This document shows, piece by piece, positions 20,784 through 29,984 of a stretch of 64,000 nt of DNA. The DNA lies in contig NZ_CP126307.1 in assembly GCF_030144325.1 (NCBI RefSeq), positions 2,914,001-2,978,000 on the forward strand, in the 5' to 3' direction. A program made the translations under genes and the position numbers. The first letter of the stretch is position 1. Every line of letters begins with the position of its first letter. The notes beneath the pieces were generated by a model. It ran no database searches. It saw only the letters and a program-made list of their open reading frames with translations, and had not been told where the DNA came from. Source of the DNA: Bosea vestrisii (lineage in GTDB: Bacteria > Pseudomonadota > Alphaproteobacteria > Rhizobiales > Beijerinckiaceae).

Positions 20784-21020
20784 GTGGGCCGCATCATCGA
20801 AGAGAGACTTGAGCAATTCCATCGCAGAGCGATCGACCGAACGCAGCGTGCGGGCTTGTGTGCCTATCTTTTAACTGAGGATGGCAGCGTGGTTTGTTAT
20901 TGGCCGAACGGAAAGAACGAAACGATCGTGTCTGCGTCGACTTCTAGAACGCTCAGTCTGACCTACGTCGTCAGAAATTTGGAGTCGCCCGCAAGCGCAT
21001 GCCAGTCACCAATTTTATAG
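20784..21020 (+). CDS. Small hypothetical protein (78 aa)
   Basis: GTG 20784 lies 7 bases after GGGAGCG. The sequence (MGRIIEERLEQFHRRAIDRT, then CAYLLTEDGSVVCYWPNGKN) has no signal or membrane segment, and I do not recognise it. It sits upstream of the IS110 copy. Another short frame (20999 on) overlaps its end and encodes one hydrophobic helix (VIVFGCIATLLVWFYFMW) before running into what looks like IS flank. Confidence 0.4.
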   Translation: MGRIIEERLEQFHRRAIDRTQRAGLCAYLLTEDGSVVCYWPNGKNETIVSASTSRTLSLTYVVRNLESPASACQSPIL

Positions 21021-21251
21021 GTAAGGTGTCGAGGCAGGTATGCTGGGACGCTGTAATTGTTTTCGGCTGCATCGCCACATTGCTTGTGTGGTTTTACTTC
21101 ATGTGGCTAGCCCAGAGGCGGTGTCTCGGAAGCAAAATGCAATCCGCAATCGCTTTTCCGACGAATGTCTGGATCCGGGCAGCGCCTCAACTTCCGCTTC
21201 TGATGCTGTGGACGGCTCTCCACCCGCGCGGGAGCATAGGCTCTCGCAGAG

Positions 21252-22288
21252 ATGGAGGAGAGCATGGATCAGGCAGTCACGATTGGATTGGACATCGCAA
21301 AGTCGGTCTTTCAGGTGCACGGCGTCGACCTGAGAGGCACGGTTGTGATCCGGCGTCAGGTTCGGCGAGCGCAGCTCCTTCCATTCTTCGCCAGGTTGCC
21401 GGCTTGCCTGATCGGGATCGAGGCGTGCGCCACGGCGCACCATTGGGCACGCGAGTTGACCAAGCTCGGTCACCAGGTCCGGCTGATGCCGCCGAGCTAC
21501 GTGAAGCCCTATGTGAAGCGGCAGAAGAACGACGCGGCTGACGCCGAGGCGATCTGCGAGGCCGTGACCCGCCCGACCATGCGCTTCGTCGAGGTGAAGA
21601 GCGTCGATCAGCAGAGCATCATGGTGCTGCACCGTGTTCGGCTGATGCTCATGCGCCAGCGTATCCAGCTCTCGAACGCGATCCGGGGCCACATGGCGGA
21701 GTTTGGCCTGGCCGCGCCGATCGGGAGGGAGGGCCTGGGCACCCTCATCAGGCTCATCGCGGAGGGCGACGAGCGGGTCCCGGCTGAGGCGCGGACTTGT
21801 CTCGGGATGTTGGTTGCGCAGCTCGCCCTCATCAACGATCAGATCCTGGAAGCGGATCGTCGGATCAGAACCAACGCCCGCGCGACCGAAACCGGGCGCA
21901 GGCTGATGGATGTGCCGGGCGTCGGGCCGCTCCTGGCGAGCGCGCTCGTGGCCAGCATCCCGGATCCCCAAGCGTTCCGTTCGGGCCGAAATCTCGCTGC
22001 GTGGATCGGCCTCGTGCCACGGCAGAACTCAAGCGGCGGGAAGGAGCGCCTGAGTGGCATCACCAAACAGGGTGACCGCTACCTGCGCCAACTGCTGGTT
22101 GTCGGGGCTTGGCCGTCGTACGCTATGCGCAACGGAACGGAACGCGGCGGCCATGGCTGGTGCAACTGCTGGCCCGGCGAACGACAAAGGTCGCGTGCGA
22201 GGCCTTGGCGAACAAAACCGCCCGGATGGTCTGGGCGATCATGATCACCGGCGAGCCCTATCGCGAGCCGATCCCGCAGGCCGCATAG
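21252..22288 (+). mobile_element. IS110-family transposase, frameshifted near 22110
   Basis: The N-terminal DEDD (RuvC-like) domain is present: TIGLDIAKSVFQVHGVDL, IGIEACATAHHWAREL and KNDAADAEAICEA. The C-terminal transposase domain follows, with the helix-hairpin-helix-like DVPGVGPLLASALVASI and GRNLAAWIGLVPRQNSSGGK. The frame breaks at GVVGAW near 22108-22112. A one-base-shifted frame continues AVVRYAQRNG and ANKTARMVWAIMITGEPYRE to a stop at 22286-22288, the usual end of the family. Loss of one T explains it. IS110 elements lack ordinary terminal inverted repeats, and I cannot fix the ends. The start could be 21252 or ATG 21264. Confidence 0.88.
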
Positions 22289-22680
22289 AAATCAGGCGAA
22301 CCGTGCCGAAGAGCTTGGGAAGGGCAACACGAACGTAACGCAGCCAGCCGGTCGAACCGAAGAACGGGAAAACCCACTTGCGCCATAGCGCCTTCGAGCG
22401 CGTGCTTTTGGTCGGGACCCGTCCTCGCGGAAGGCATTATGGCCAGCGGCCATGCGCGCCGCACCAACAGGTCGAACACATGGCCGCACCGACCAACCCT
22501 GCAGAACGCTCGAAAACCCTTGCCAACGGAGAGCCGTCCACACATGGCGCATCGAGGCCCTGCCCTACCGGGTCGGCGAATTCCTCGAACTCTCCCGACT
22601 TCAAGGGCGACTGGCTAAGGCGAATGAGGAGTATCGCGCCCTTGTCGTGGAAAGCTATCGGTCGCGGCAATGAAGAAGGT
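22289..22680 (+). other. IS110 right flank and run-on sequence
   Basis: This holds the region downstream of the transposase stop and no convincing gene on the plus strand. A 73-residue plus-strand frame (22452-22673) has no recognised domain. The minus-strand acylphosphatase frame runs into this region, probably because its original 3' end was replaced by the insertion. Confidence 0.4.
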
Positions 22681-22934
22681 CTGGCCGCCGCCATCCAACC
22701 GCGGGCTGCTTCGAGGCGACGAACCTCCTCGACCTCTGCGCCGCGGGGGCCCTGCCGCGCCTCAAGAGCTAATCGCTCGACACTTTCGGCTGGACCGGAA
22801 AGCGCTGCTTCCACGGTACCGTCTACGCAGTTGCGTACCCAACCGCTTACGCCAGCTGTGAGGGCGCGGCCGCGGAACCATTGCCGGTAGCCAACTCCCT
22901 GGACCCGTCCGGCAATGCTGATGTGCAGATCCAT
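22437..22934 (-). CDS. acyP: Acylphosphatase with an anomalous C-terminal run-on
   Basis: From ATG 22934 the first 80 residues are a classic acylphosphatase: SIAGRVQGVGYRQWFRGRA with the catalytic Arg in GYRQ, and GWVRNCVDGTVEAALSG with the catalytic Asn (residue 36). The enzyme hydrolyses acyl phosphates in the cytoplasm. Normal proteins end at about 92-95 residues; this frame goes on to 165 with unrelated, low-quality sequence that overlaps the IS110 flank. The natural stop was therefore probably lost by the insertion, near 22650-22700. The fold may still be intact. Confidence 0.75.
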   Translation of the reverse strand: MDLHISIAGRVQGVGYRQWFRGRALTAGVSGWVRNCVDGTVEAALSGPAESVERLALEARQGPRGAEVEEVRRLEAARGWMAAARPSSLPRPIAFHDKGAILLIRLSQSPLKSGEFEEFADPVGQGLDAPCVDGSPLARVFERSAGLVGAAMCSTCWCGAHGRWP

Positions 22935-23072
22935 TCGATCCTGCGCTTTTCTGTCAAGAAATCGCTCAACGAATTCTAACACCCCGTCTTGACCACTCTC
23001 AAGGTGCGCTCGTTTGAATGTCCGCCTCAGGCTGGCGGCCCAATGTCTGGAAGTGGCACCAAGCCGACCAGC

Positions 23073-24695
23073 CTAGTTTGCCATCTGCCCTGAAAAGCGC
23101 GTCACGGTTTGACCTAGGCGCGTGACCTTCCCATCAACCACCGCCGCGGCATCTGCGATCTCTTCGCCGCTGCTCAGGGTGCGTTCTGCATCGAAAGCCA
23201 CTTGCTTCATCGCGCTAGCCGCCTCCTCGGCCTGAGCGATAGCTCGTGCCAACAGGGATGCGATCGTGTCTATTGTGCTCGCCTGTTCGTCGACGGCGCG
23301 CACGATCCCGCCGGTGGCATTGACGATCGCTTCCGCAGACTGACCGATATTTCGCATAGCTGCCAAGGATCGCTCCGTGGCGGTTCGCACTTCTTCGATC
23401 CTAGCCCCAATTTCCTGCGTTGCGGTCGCAGTGCGTGCGGCCAAATCCTTGACCTCCCCGGCGACGACAGCAAAGCCCCTCCCGGCAACTCCAGCTCGGG
23501 CCGCTTCTATCGTGGCATTGAGAGCAAGCAGATTGGTTTGCGTGGCGATGCCGCGGATCACCTCCGAGACCTCGCCGATGTCGCGAACCGCATCGGTGAG
23601 TTCGGTTCGGATGGCGATGGCAGCCTCGATATCCTCCGCCGCGGCGCCGACAAGGCCACTCGTGACGTCGGTTTCGCGACGGATCTGCTCGACACTGTCT
23701 GCAAGACGGTGGGAGCAGGTCTCTACAGATGAGATATCCTCACTGGCGTAAGCAACACGCGAGACGGCTCTGGTCACAGAACCATGCGTCGCCCCCGCGA
23801 TAGTGCGCAGCATTATGCCGGCCTCGGTCATGCGTCCCGCTGAGTTCGTGAAGGCGTTCATGATGTCGCCGACCTCATCGCGGAAGCCGCGCGCATGTGC
23901 CTCAGCCGACTCCCTGCGGTCCTCCTCGCGGGCAGCGCGTGAAAGCGCCTCTTCCCGTAGTCTGGAAGCAACAAGCGCGGAACGAATACGGTCAATATAA
24001 AGCCGCGCAAAAGCGCGCAACGACACCAAAAGTATGATGCTGTAAATAATTAGAAGGGCGAGGTTGCTTAGTGCCTGATCGAGCGGTGTATAGATGACCT
24101 GAGCCAGGCGACCGAACATCACCATGCCTGAGAAAGTCAGCGCTGCGGCCGGCATGCTCGCCATGGTAAAGATGCCCGCGAAAATCAATCCAGCCAGGAT
24201 CGTTGCTACGAGCGTTTCCATTTCCGGCACAAGGGACGGATTGAGCCAGAGCCCGGCGATGAGCCACGGCAAAGCCAGTATGGCCGAGTCAACTATCGTG
24301 CGCCGTGTGAAACGCTCTGAGGGCGGTTCCACCCGCTGGCGTGTCTCAAGCGCTCGAGTTCGGCACAAGCCGGCAATGCCGATTACAACGACGCAAGTGA
24401 ACCAACCGACCGCAGCTAAAACCCAGCCGTGCCAAATCGCTACCGCCGCCGTGACTACGGCAGCCGCGATGTTGGAGATGAGAACCGGTGGCAAGATTGC
24501 CGAGAAAACTTCGGACTGCAGGCGCCGCAGCAATCCCGCCTCGGTTTCGTCGAGGTCTGGCAGGCCGAGTTTTTGGCCAATCCACAGATGGTAACGCTGC
24601 AATAGGACGCCCAGCCGCCCCTTATTGCTGGCGCCGTTGCGCGCCGTCATCGTTTCGATCCACGCCTCTACCAGCCCCCGTAAAATTGGTCGCAT
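23073..24695 (-). CDS. Methyl-accepting chemotaxis protein with multi-span membrane sensor
   Basis: The frame begins at 24800; ATG 24695 gives 540 residues (ATG 24650 also possible). The N-terminal half has about five to six hydrophobic helices (LISNIAAAVVTAAVAIW, VLAAVGWFTCVVVIGIAGL, ILALPWLIAGLWL, LVATILAGLIFAGIF, LSNLALLIIYSIILLVSL) with no periplasmic ligand domain. The cytoplasmic half has the signalling hairpin (IRGIATQTNLLALNATIEAA, then RAGVAGRGFAVVAGEVKDLA). It would signal to CheA, sensing something in or through the membrane. No HAMP domain is obvious. It stands alone, without other che genes nearby. Confidence 0.88.
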   Translation of the reverse strand: MRPILRGLVEAWIETMTARNGASNKGRLGVLLQRYHLWIGQKLGLPDLDETEAGLLRRLQSEVFSAILPPVLISNIAAAVVTAAVAIWHGWVLAAVGWFTCVVVIGIAGLCRTRALETRQRVEPPSERFTRRTIVDSAILALPWLIAGLWLNPSLVPEMETLVATILAGLIFAGIFTMASMPAAALTFSGMVMFGRLAQVIYTPLDQALSNLALLIIYSIILLVSLRAFARLYIDRIRSALVASRLREEALSRAAREEDRRESAEAHARGFRDEVGDIMNAFTNSAGRMTEAGIMLRTIAGATHGSVTRAVSRVAYASEDISSVETCSHRLADSVEQIRRETDVTSGLVGAAAEDIEAAIAIRTELTDAVRDIGEVSEVIRGIATQTNLLALNATIEAARAGVAGRGFAVVAGEVKDLAARTATATQEIGARIEEVRTATERSLAAMRNIGQSAEAIVNATGGIVRAVDEQASTIDTIASLLARAIAQAEEAASAMKQVAFDAERTLSSGEEIADAAAVVDGKVTRLGQTVTRFSGQMAN

Positions 24696-25120
24696 GCAGA
24701 AGTTAACGTTCTGTCGTGGATGGAACCGGAATTGGGGGCAGAGGCGGGCCGCCTGGTGCCCTGGATCCGGGGCGCGCATACCTAAGCGACGCCAACACAA
24801 ATATTAGCTTCTTGGCCAGACCCCACATCAGGAGTTGGCGCAATGCCGGGCCAGTCAGATAGACCTGCGAATGCTGCCGCCGTCCGAGTCTGCTCAGAGT
24901 ATCATTCGATCCACAAGGAAAACGGGTCCCGAATTTTTGGTAAATCTCAGTTTCAGCACGCAGTTACCGGTAAATATCTAAAATTGTTTGTTTTCTTGTA
25001 ATATTCCATTGATCGACAACTTTCAGCTGCGCTGCGATACCCCCTCGTCAAGTTTCAAAGCGAGCCGCAAGGCCGGGCGACGATTCTCGGGGTCAACTGC
25101 TTGTAACGGCAAGGCTGCGC
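24696..25120. other. Divergent intergenic region between the chemotaxis receptor and the MHYT-GGDEF gene
   Basis: About 425 bases, AT-rich around 24950-25020, with no recognisable gene. The start region of the two divergent genes must be served from here; I could not assign -35/-10 elements with confidence. Confidence 0.4.
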
Positions 25121-26700
25121 ATGTTCATCCGGATTTTGGATTGCATACGGACCGACCATGATCCCAAGCTCGTTCTTCTGGCGGTTCTCGTCTCGCTCAT
25201 ATCGGGATTCACCGTTTTTGCCGTTCTCAATCACGCCCGCGCGCAGAAGGGTGGGGCGCGGCACGGCTGGTCGCTCATAGCCGCCTGCGTGGCTGGCGGC
25301 GGGATATGGTCCACCCATTTTGTCGCGATGCTCGGCTTTGCCCCCGCGACAGCCGTCAGCTACGATATCACGCTGACGCTCGCCTCCGCGCTGCTAAGCA
25401 TCGTGATCGCCGGCATCGCCATGCCCCTCTTGATGTCGACGGCTCTCCCATGCGCACTCGTCGGCGCTGTCGTACTCAGCGCGGCTATTGCTGCCATGCA
25501 CTTCACCGGCATGCGAGCGCTGGTGTTCGCGGGTACGTTCGCTTGGGAACCTGCTCTGGTCGCGCTCTCCGTCGGCTCCGCTGTCCTGCTGGTCAGCGCC
25601 TCCATTTTCATCGAACGTCTTGCCAACAGGCGGAGGCACAGATTTGTCGCCGCAACGCTATTCGGTGCGGCCATCTGCTGCCTCCATTTCACTGCGATGG
25701 CGGCCGCCGTCGTCAAGACGGACCCGACCCTCGCTGTTTCGGACGGAGGCCTGTCAGAGTTTCTGCTTGGGCTTTCAGTCGCCTTCGTGGCGTCGGTGAT
25801 CGTGGCTCTCAGTCTGGTGGCGATTGTCTTCGACAAGCGCGCACATAGGGCGTCCGCCGATGCGGACCAGATGCGAAACATCATCGAGGCGGCGCAGACC
25901 AGCATTGTCGTATGCGAGAACCAGGAAGTGATCGCCACAAACCGGACCTTCGAGCAACTGGTTGGCCTCGATCAGGCGGAAATCGAAGGGACCCCCTGAC
26001 GAATTTTATCGCCAGGTCTGCACTGACCAGCGACCGCAGCAATAACTGCCTCAGGGGAGTTGAGGCGCAGCTGATGACGGCCACCGGCGCCCTCGTCGAT
26101 GTTGCGCTGAGCGCCACGCCGATCCTGTCCAGCGGCGCCCCGCGACTATTGGTCGAGATCCGCGACATCCGCGTGGAGAAGGCCGCGCGCGAGCACATGA
26201 CCTATCTTGCAAACCATGACGCACTGACGGGCTTGCCGAATCTTCGTCTGTTCCGCAGCGAACTTCGAAAGGCCATCGACATCGCCGCCGCGTCCGGTGA
26301 CGAGTTCGGTCTCCTGTGGCTCGACCTCGACCGTTTCAAGAGCGTGAACGACACCTACGGGCACGCCGTGGGCGATGTTCTCCTCCGTTCGGTCGCCGGG
26401 CGGTTCCGTTCGGTCGTGGGAGAGCGGCACCTATTGGCACGGGTGGGTGGCGATGAGTTCGTGGTCTTGTGCCGGCTCGAGCAAAACGGCGCCGACCCGG
26501 CGGCCCTGGCCCTGCGACTGCTGGAGGCGATGGTCGAACCGCTCTCGATAAAGGACAAGAAACTCGACGTTGCCTTGTCGATCGGCCTGGCGGTTTATCC
26601 GCACGACGCGGATTCGCTCGATGCGCTGGTGCACAAGGCTGATGCAGCGCTTTACGAAGCCAAGAAGATGGGCCGCGGCTGTTGGAGGCGCGCTGCCTGA
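25121..26700 (+). CDS. MHYT-PAS-GGDEF diguanylate cyclase, frameshifted near 25994
   Basis: Two frames join into about 526 residues. The first 230 residues are an MHYT membrane sensor with its repeated His/Met motifs (WSTHFVAMLGF, MHFTGMRAL, LHFTAMAAA). A PAS-like region follows (IIEAAQTSIVVCENQEVIAT). The frame is lost at EIEGTP-stop in a run of five C (25992-25996), where six would give EIEGTPLTNFIA and continue into the GGDEF domain (HDALTGLPNLRLFRSELRKA, RVGGDEFVVL). The protein ends after GGDEF; no EAL follows. The intact enzyme would make c-di-GMP in response to a gas or redox signal. Confidence 0.85.
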
Positions 26701-26977
26701 ATTGGCCCCAATCGGCGGCTGTGGTGTTCTCGGCTGCGAGCTCTCTCTGGCTTCCCTTTCCACCGCGGCGGGAGGCTGCCGCGAGGACGTCTACGGCCCA
26801 TCCGGATAGCGCTTACATTCCCGCCCCGGCCGGCCTTTTCCTTTCAAGGCGGCGTGCTAGCGTGAGCTTGGCGCTCCCCAACCAGCGCCACGCCTCTCGC
26901 CGATGGATTGCCGCCTCCCACGCGTCCCATCGGCGAGAGGTAGAGATTGTCCGAATGCCGTAATCGCAGTGGAAGCC

Positions 26978-27268
26978 ATGAGTCACATTCGTGTCGTTGA
27001 TCCCGACAACATCCCCGAGACTGTCGTCGTAGGCCCCTTCAACTGCTCGGTCACAGGCGAACTGGCCACCCTTACCTTCACCCATGGGCGGCCGATCGCA
27101 GAGAAAATGTTGGCCGGGCCGACCGCAGAAATTGCCATCGAAGCTGTAGTTCGGGCTCGTCTTGTGATGCCTGTCGAAGGCCTGAGGAACTTGAGGGATT
27201 CTCTTGATCAGCTTCTACGGGGGCGTCAGGCAGACGACTCGGCGCAGGGCAAGAGGAGCGGCCACTAG
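26978..27268 (+). CDS. Small hypothetical protein (96 aa)
   Basis: Starts MSHIRVVDPDNIPETVVVGP. The middle reads LATLTFTHGRPIAEKMLAG, then VVRARLVMPVEGLRNLRDSL, suggesting a small soluble alpha/beta protein. I do not recognise the family. It looks like the DUF-type proteins common in rhizobial accessory DNA. It stands alone between the GGDEF gene and another orphan. Confidence 0.6.
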   Translation: MSHIRVVDPDNIPETVVVGPFNCSVTGELATLTFTHGRPIAEKMLAGPTAEIAIEAVVRARLVMPVEGLRNLRDSLDQLLRGRQADDSAQGKRSGH

Positions 27269-27432
27269 CTAGCAATTTCCAGTTCGGCCCCTAAGAGACG
27301 TCTGGCCGACTGACGCCGCGAGCGCGCGTCGCCTTACGCCGCCACCCTCCTGCTTCAGATCGTTCGCCTCAGGTTCATGTCCACTTCCCGACAATCAACG
27401 TCGTCTGCCACCCGGGCGGCACGAGGTTGCGA

Positions 27433-27717
27433 ATGAACCAGGCGCAGAGGCGCGGACTGGCCCGGCTCATGCTCCGTTGGCCGAAGCGTCGGACGGAACT
27501 CAGCGACAGATGCGGTCAGGATCCGCACTTCCCCGAACTATCCGAAGCTTACGAGGCTGCGTGCGGGGCGACGGACTACTGGGCGACATCGAGTTCGCCA
27601 GAAGGCCAGGCGCGTGCGGAAGAGTACCGCGCGCTCGCTTTTGAGATCGAGCGCGCGCCAGAGTTCGTGGCGGTCCACATGATCGGCCTGGTCGCGGGCC
27701 CGAGCCTGCTAAAGTAA
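27433..27717 (+). CDS. Small hypothetical helical protein (94 aa)
   Basis: ATG 27433 (a TTG six bases earlier is possible). The sequence (MNQAQRRGLARLMLRWPKRR, then FPELSEAYEAACGATDYW, AEEYRALAFEIE) is predicted helical, with a basic N-terminus and acidic middle. Not recognised. The EYRALAFEIERAPEFV segment resembles small rhizobial orphan proteins of unknown function. Confidence 0.5.
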   Translation: MNQAQRRGLARLMLRWPKRRTELSDRCGQDPHFPELSEAYEAACGATDYWATSSSPEGQARAEEYRALAFEIERAPEFVAVHMIGLVAGPSLLK

Positions 27718-27943
27718 GCCAACGCTAAACAGCGGCGGACGGCTGACAGGAGCGGGATGGTGATTCGGAACGCGGCGCTCGCCCAGATTGGACAACTGGC
27801 AGGCTCCGCCATTGCTGCGTCGCACACAAGCGCAGACGCGTTCAGCGGCTTCCCCCTGCTTTCCCGCTCGCGCAGATGGTGCCGGGGAAGCAGAAAATGC
27901 CTCGAAGGGCGCTCGCTAAGTCAATGATTTTATTGAGATTGTC

Positions 27944-27993
27944 TGGAGCGGGCGAAGGGATTCGAACCCTCGACCCCAACCTTGGCAAAGCTG
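27944..27993 (-). pseudogene. 3' half of a tRNA-Gly(GCC)
   Basis: Read on the minus strand it contains an anticodon arm with loop TTGCCAA (anticodon GCC), a variable loop, a T-arm with TTCGAAT, the 3' acceptor strand CGCCCGC and T-CCA. The D-arm and 5' acceptor strand are missing: the sequence upstream of the anticodon stem is unrelated and joins the CCA of the adjacent tRNA-Leu. A 3' half cut at the anticodon arm is the form of tRNA fragment left at attachment sites of tyrosine-integrase elements. Confidence 0.75.
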
Positions 27994-28001
27994 TGAATTG
28001 A

Positions 28002-28086
28002 TGGTGCGGGTGGTCGGAATCGAACCGACACTCCTTTCGGAACCGGATTTTGAATCCGGCGCGTCTACCAGTTCCACCACACCCGC
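28002..28086 (-). tRNA. tRNA-Leu(CAA)
   Basis: A complete 85-nt tRNA with encoded CCA. It has acceptor GCGGGTG/CACCCGC, D-arm GGAACTGGTAGACG, anticodon arm CCGGA-TTCAAAA-TCCGG (anticodon CAA), a long variable arm typical of leucine tRNAs, and T-arm TCGGTTCGATTCCGA. The tRNA-Gly fragment follows 8 bases downstream. Confidence 0.93.
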
Positions 28087-28409
28087 ACGGTGCGAACCCG
28101 TCGTGCAATGCGCCTCGAGGGTAAGTCCTCGCTCCTATATGGCACTTGGACTGATAACGCTAGATGGGGAGGTTCTCTGTGGTCCTTGGACGTCACGGCG
28201 GCGACGACCCTGAATTCCTAAAGATTGGAGACTGCTCGCCGCTCCTATGCTGCACCGCCCTCTCACGCCGCAACTGTTCCGTGGCGGGAAGTGACCGAGG
28301 GCGGATCTGCAGATTCACCCGCCGATGTGTCAAGCGAAGCCCAAATCGGCGAGTGTATCGTCTCGCTGGCGCCAGCCTGACAATTGGCGGTTGGGTGTCA
28401 GTGGTCCAC

Positions 28410-28660
28410 TCAGCTTGGGGGCAGGCATGGGCGAGCGCAGTATCGGCGTCGATCCGGCCTGGATGTTCTGAGAATTTCGAACCCGTGTCGCAGATATGGT
28501 CGAATATTCCGCGGATTCAAAGATTCCAGATAGGCTACGGCGCCCTCGCGGTCGCAGCGTGCGAGCGCACGACGCATGAGAGCACTTCCAAATCCTGGGG
28601 CCCTGCCGCGCTGGGTCGGTGCCGATCAGCTGCAGATATGATCCATTGCGCGAAGAGCAA
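28410..28660 (-). pseudogene. GNAT acetyltransferase fragment, frameshifted
   Basis: The minus strand reads SYLQLIGTDPARQG and, after a shift in a C run at 28597-28600 (one base too many), GFGSALMRRALARCDREGAV, then LNPRNIRPYLRHGFEIL, ending at 28410. LIGTDPARQG-x-GFGSAL is the acetyl-CoA-binding loop of GNAT N-acetyltransferases. The N-terminal half is not recognisable upstream, so this is a truncated and frameshifted remnant. Confidence 0.7.
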
Positions 28661-29205
28661 TCGGATTTTCCACCCCGTTGCGGCTTCTCGACTTGCGCCG
28701 GCGGTACAGGGGCGGCGGTAGAGCCTTGTCCCACCTGTTCCTGCCCTGCTTCACATAGGCGGAAACCGATTGTCGCGAGATGGCGTGGCGCATCATCCAG
28801 GCCATATCCACCCGAAGACCCTCAAAGTGCTAGCGAGGCGCACTGTAGAGAATGCAGCGAATGTGGATCGGCAATAGACAAGTTGAGGCTCTGTAAAGCC
28901 TCGTTCGGCGCCGCCTCGCACCCTCAGCTGCGACTGCCGCTGACCCTCGCCGGCATTCAATGCTGTAACGGCGCTGGCTTACACTGCCGCTGCGTCCCGG
29001 ATGGGAGTGTTGAATTCCACCATGGCGCGCCAACACCAAATCCGAGCGGAATCGCGAAGACGCCCCGCCGCAACATCGTCGATCCCTATGGCCACATCGA
29101 TGAGATTAGGGTCAAGACACGGGATTTCGCTGATCGCGGGGCAAACGACCCTAGAAGACGTCCATTCCACCGGACATTCCCGACTGCGCGGGAATCCTTA
29201 CTCGA
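28661..29205. other. Degenerate region without a gene
   Basis: Several short frames overlap on both strands, none with a recognised domain or ribosome site. The sequence may include the decayed 5' part of the acetyltransferase gene. Confidence 0.4.
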
Positions 29206-29661
29206 TTACCGTAGAAGGCCCTCTTTCTCGAACGCATCCCAGCCTTCCAGCTTCAGCCGCTGGCTACCTTCGCTGGCATGCCTAGCATCGGCAGCCTTGC
29301 CGACGCCATTCCCCGCACGCGTCAACGCGGCCCTTCCTGCTGCGCGTCGCCTGTTGTCGGTAGCTGCCTGAGCATCGTTCTCTCTCCAGAGGGCCGGCAG
29401 GTCACGATCGAGGACATCCTCAATGTGTCGAGGGTCGAAGACGTGGAAGGTCACGACTTTGGCCCGTCCGCGCAATTTGACCGTGCGGGTGCCGATGCTC
29501 TGCAGGCGACCGTCTTTCAACCACTTGTGACGTTCGCGAGGAGAGATCGCGAGAATGTCCTCTGCCTCGCGAGGAAGCACCGGCAGCGCTTCGATTCCAT
29601 CCAGCGTTTTGGCGATTTGCGCCGCCGCGGCTTTGAACTCATCTGTTTCAGCCTCCGACAT
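29206..29661 (-). CDS. Hypothetical protein with excisionase-like DNA-binding segment
   Basis: The minus-strand frame is open from 29838; ATG 29661 (MSEAETDEFKAAAAQIAKTL) gives 151 residues. Residues about 30-75 (LPREAEDILAISPRERHKWL, KDGRLQSIGTRTVKLRG) resemble the winged helix-turn-helix of excisionase/MerR-like small DNA binders. The C-terminus is basic. No clear ribosome site. It could be a decayed regulator or an accessory factor of a mobile element, which would fit the nearby tRNA fragment. Confidence 0.5.
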   Translation of the reverse strand: MSEAETDEFKAAAAQIAKTLDGIEALPVLPREAEDILAISPRERHKWLKDGRLQSIGTRTVKLRGRAKVVTFHVFDPRHIEDVLDRDLPALWRENDAQAATDNRRRAAGRAALTRAGNGVGKAADARHASEGSQRLKLEGWDAFEKEGLLR

Positions 29662-29984
29662 ACGCAAGACAACACTTTGAGCCTCAACAGAGAGGCACTT
29701 TCTGATTGTAAAAGCTAATCGGGCCCGGATTTCCCGTTCGATTCCCGTTGCGCGCACCGACGACCCGAGCGTTACGGATGGAGGTAGCGGCCATTCTCCA
29801 ATCAACGGCGGCGAGCTTTCGGCTGCCCGACCGATCATCTGGTCAAATCCTTCGATCCAAGTTGGCCGAATTTCGACTTGTCACTCGACCTGCACGCGTC
29901 GGTAAGCAAGGGGGCATAAGCCGCCGAAAAAGCGGATGGAAGCGCGGCCCGCCGAACGAATCTGCATCTCGAAAGTCCACCCGG
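29662..29984. other. Short region without a gene
   Basis: About 320 bases between the excisionase-like gene and the DUF72 stop codon. Frames here on either strand show no recognisable protein. Confidence 0.4.

Noticed and set aside
28619..29371. 250-residue plus-strand frame
   Set aside because: It is Pro/Arg/Ser-rich, overlaps the acetyltransferase remnant and the excisionase-like gene in antisense, and has no recognisable domain.
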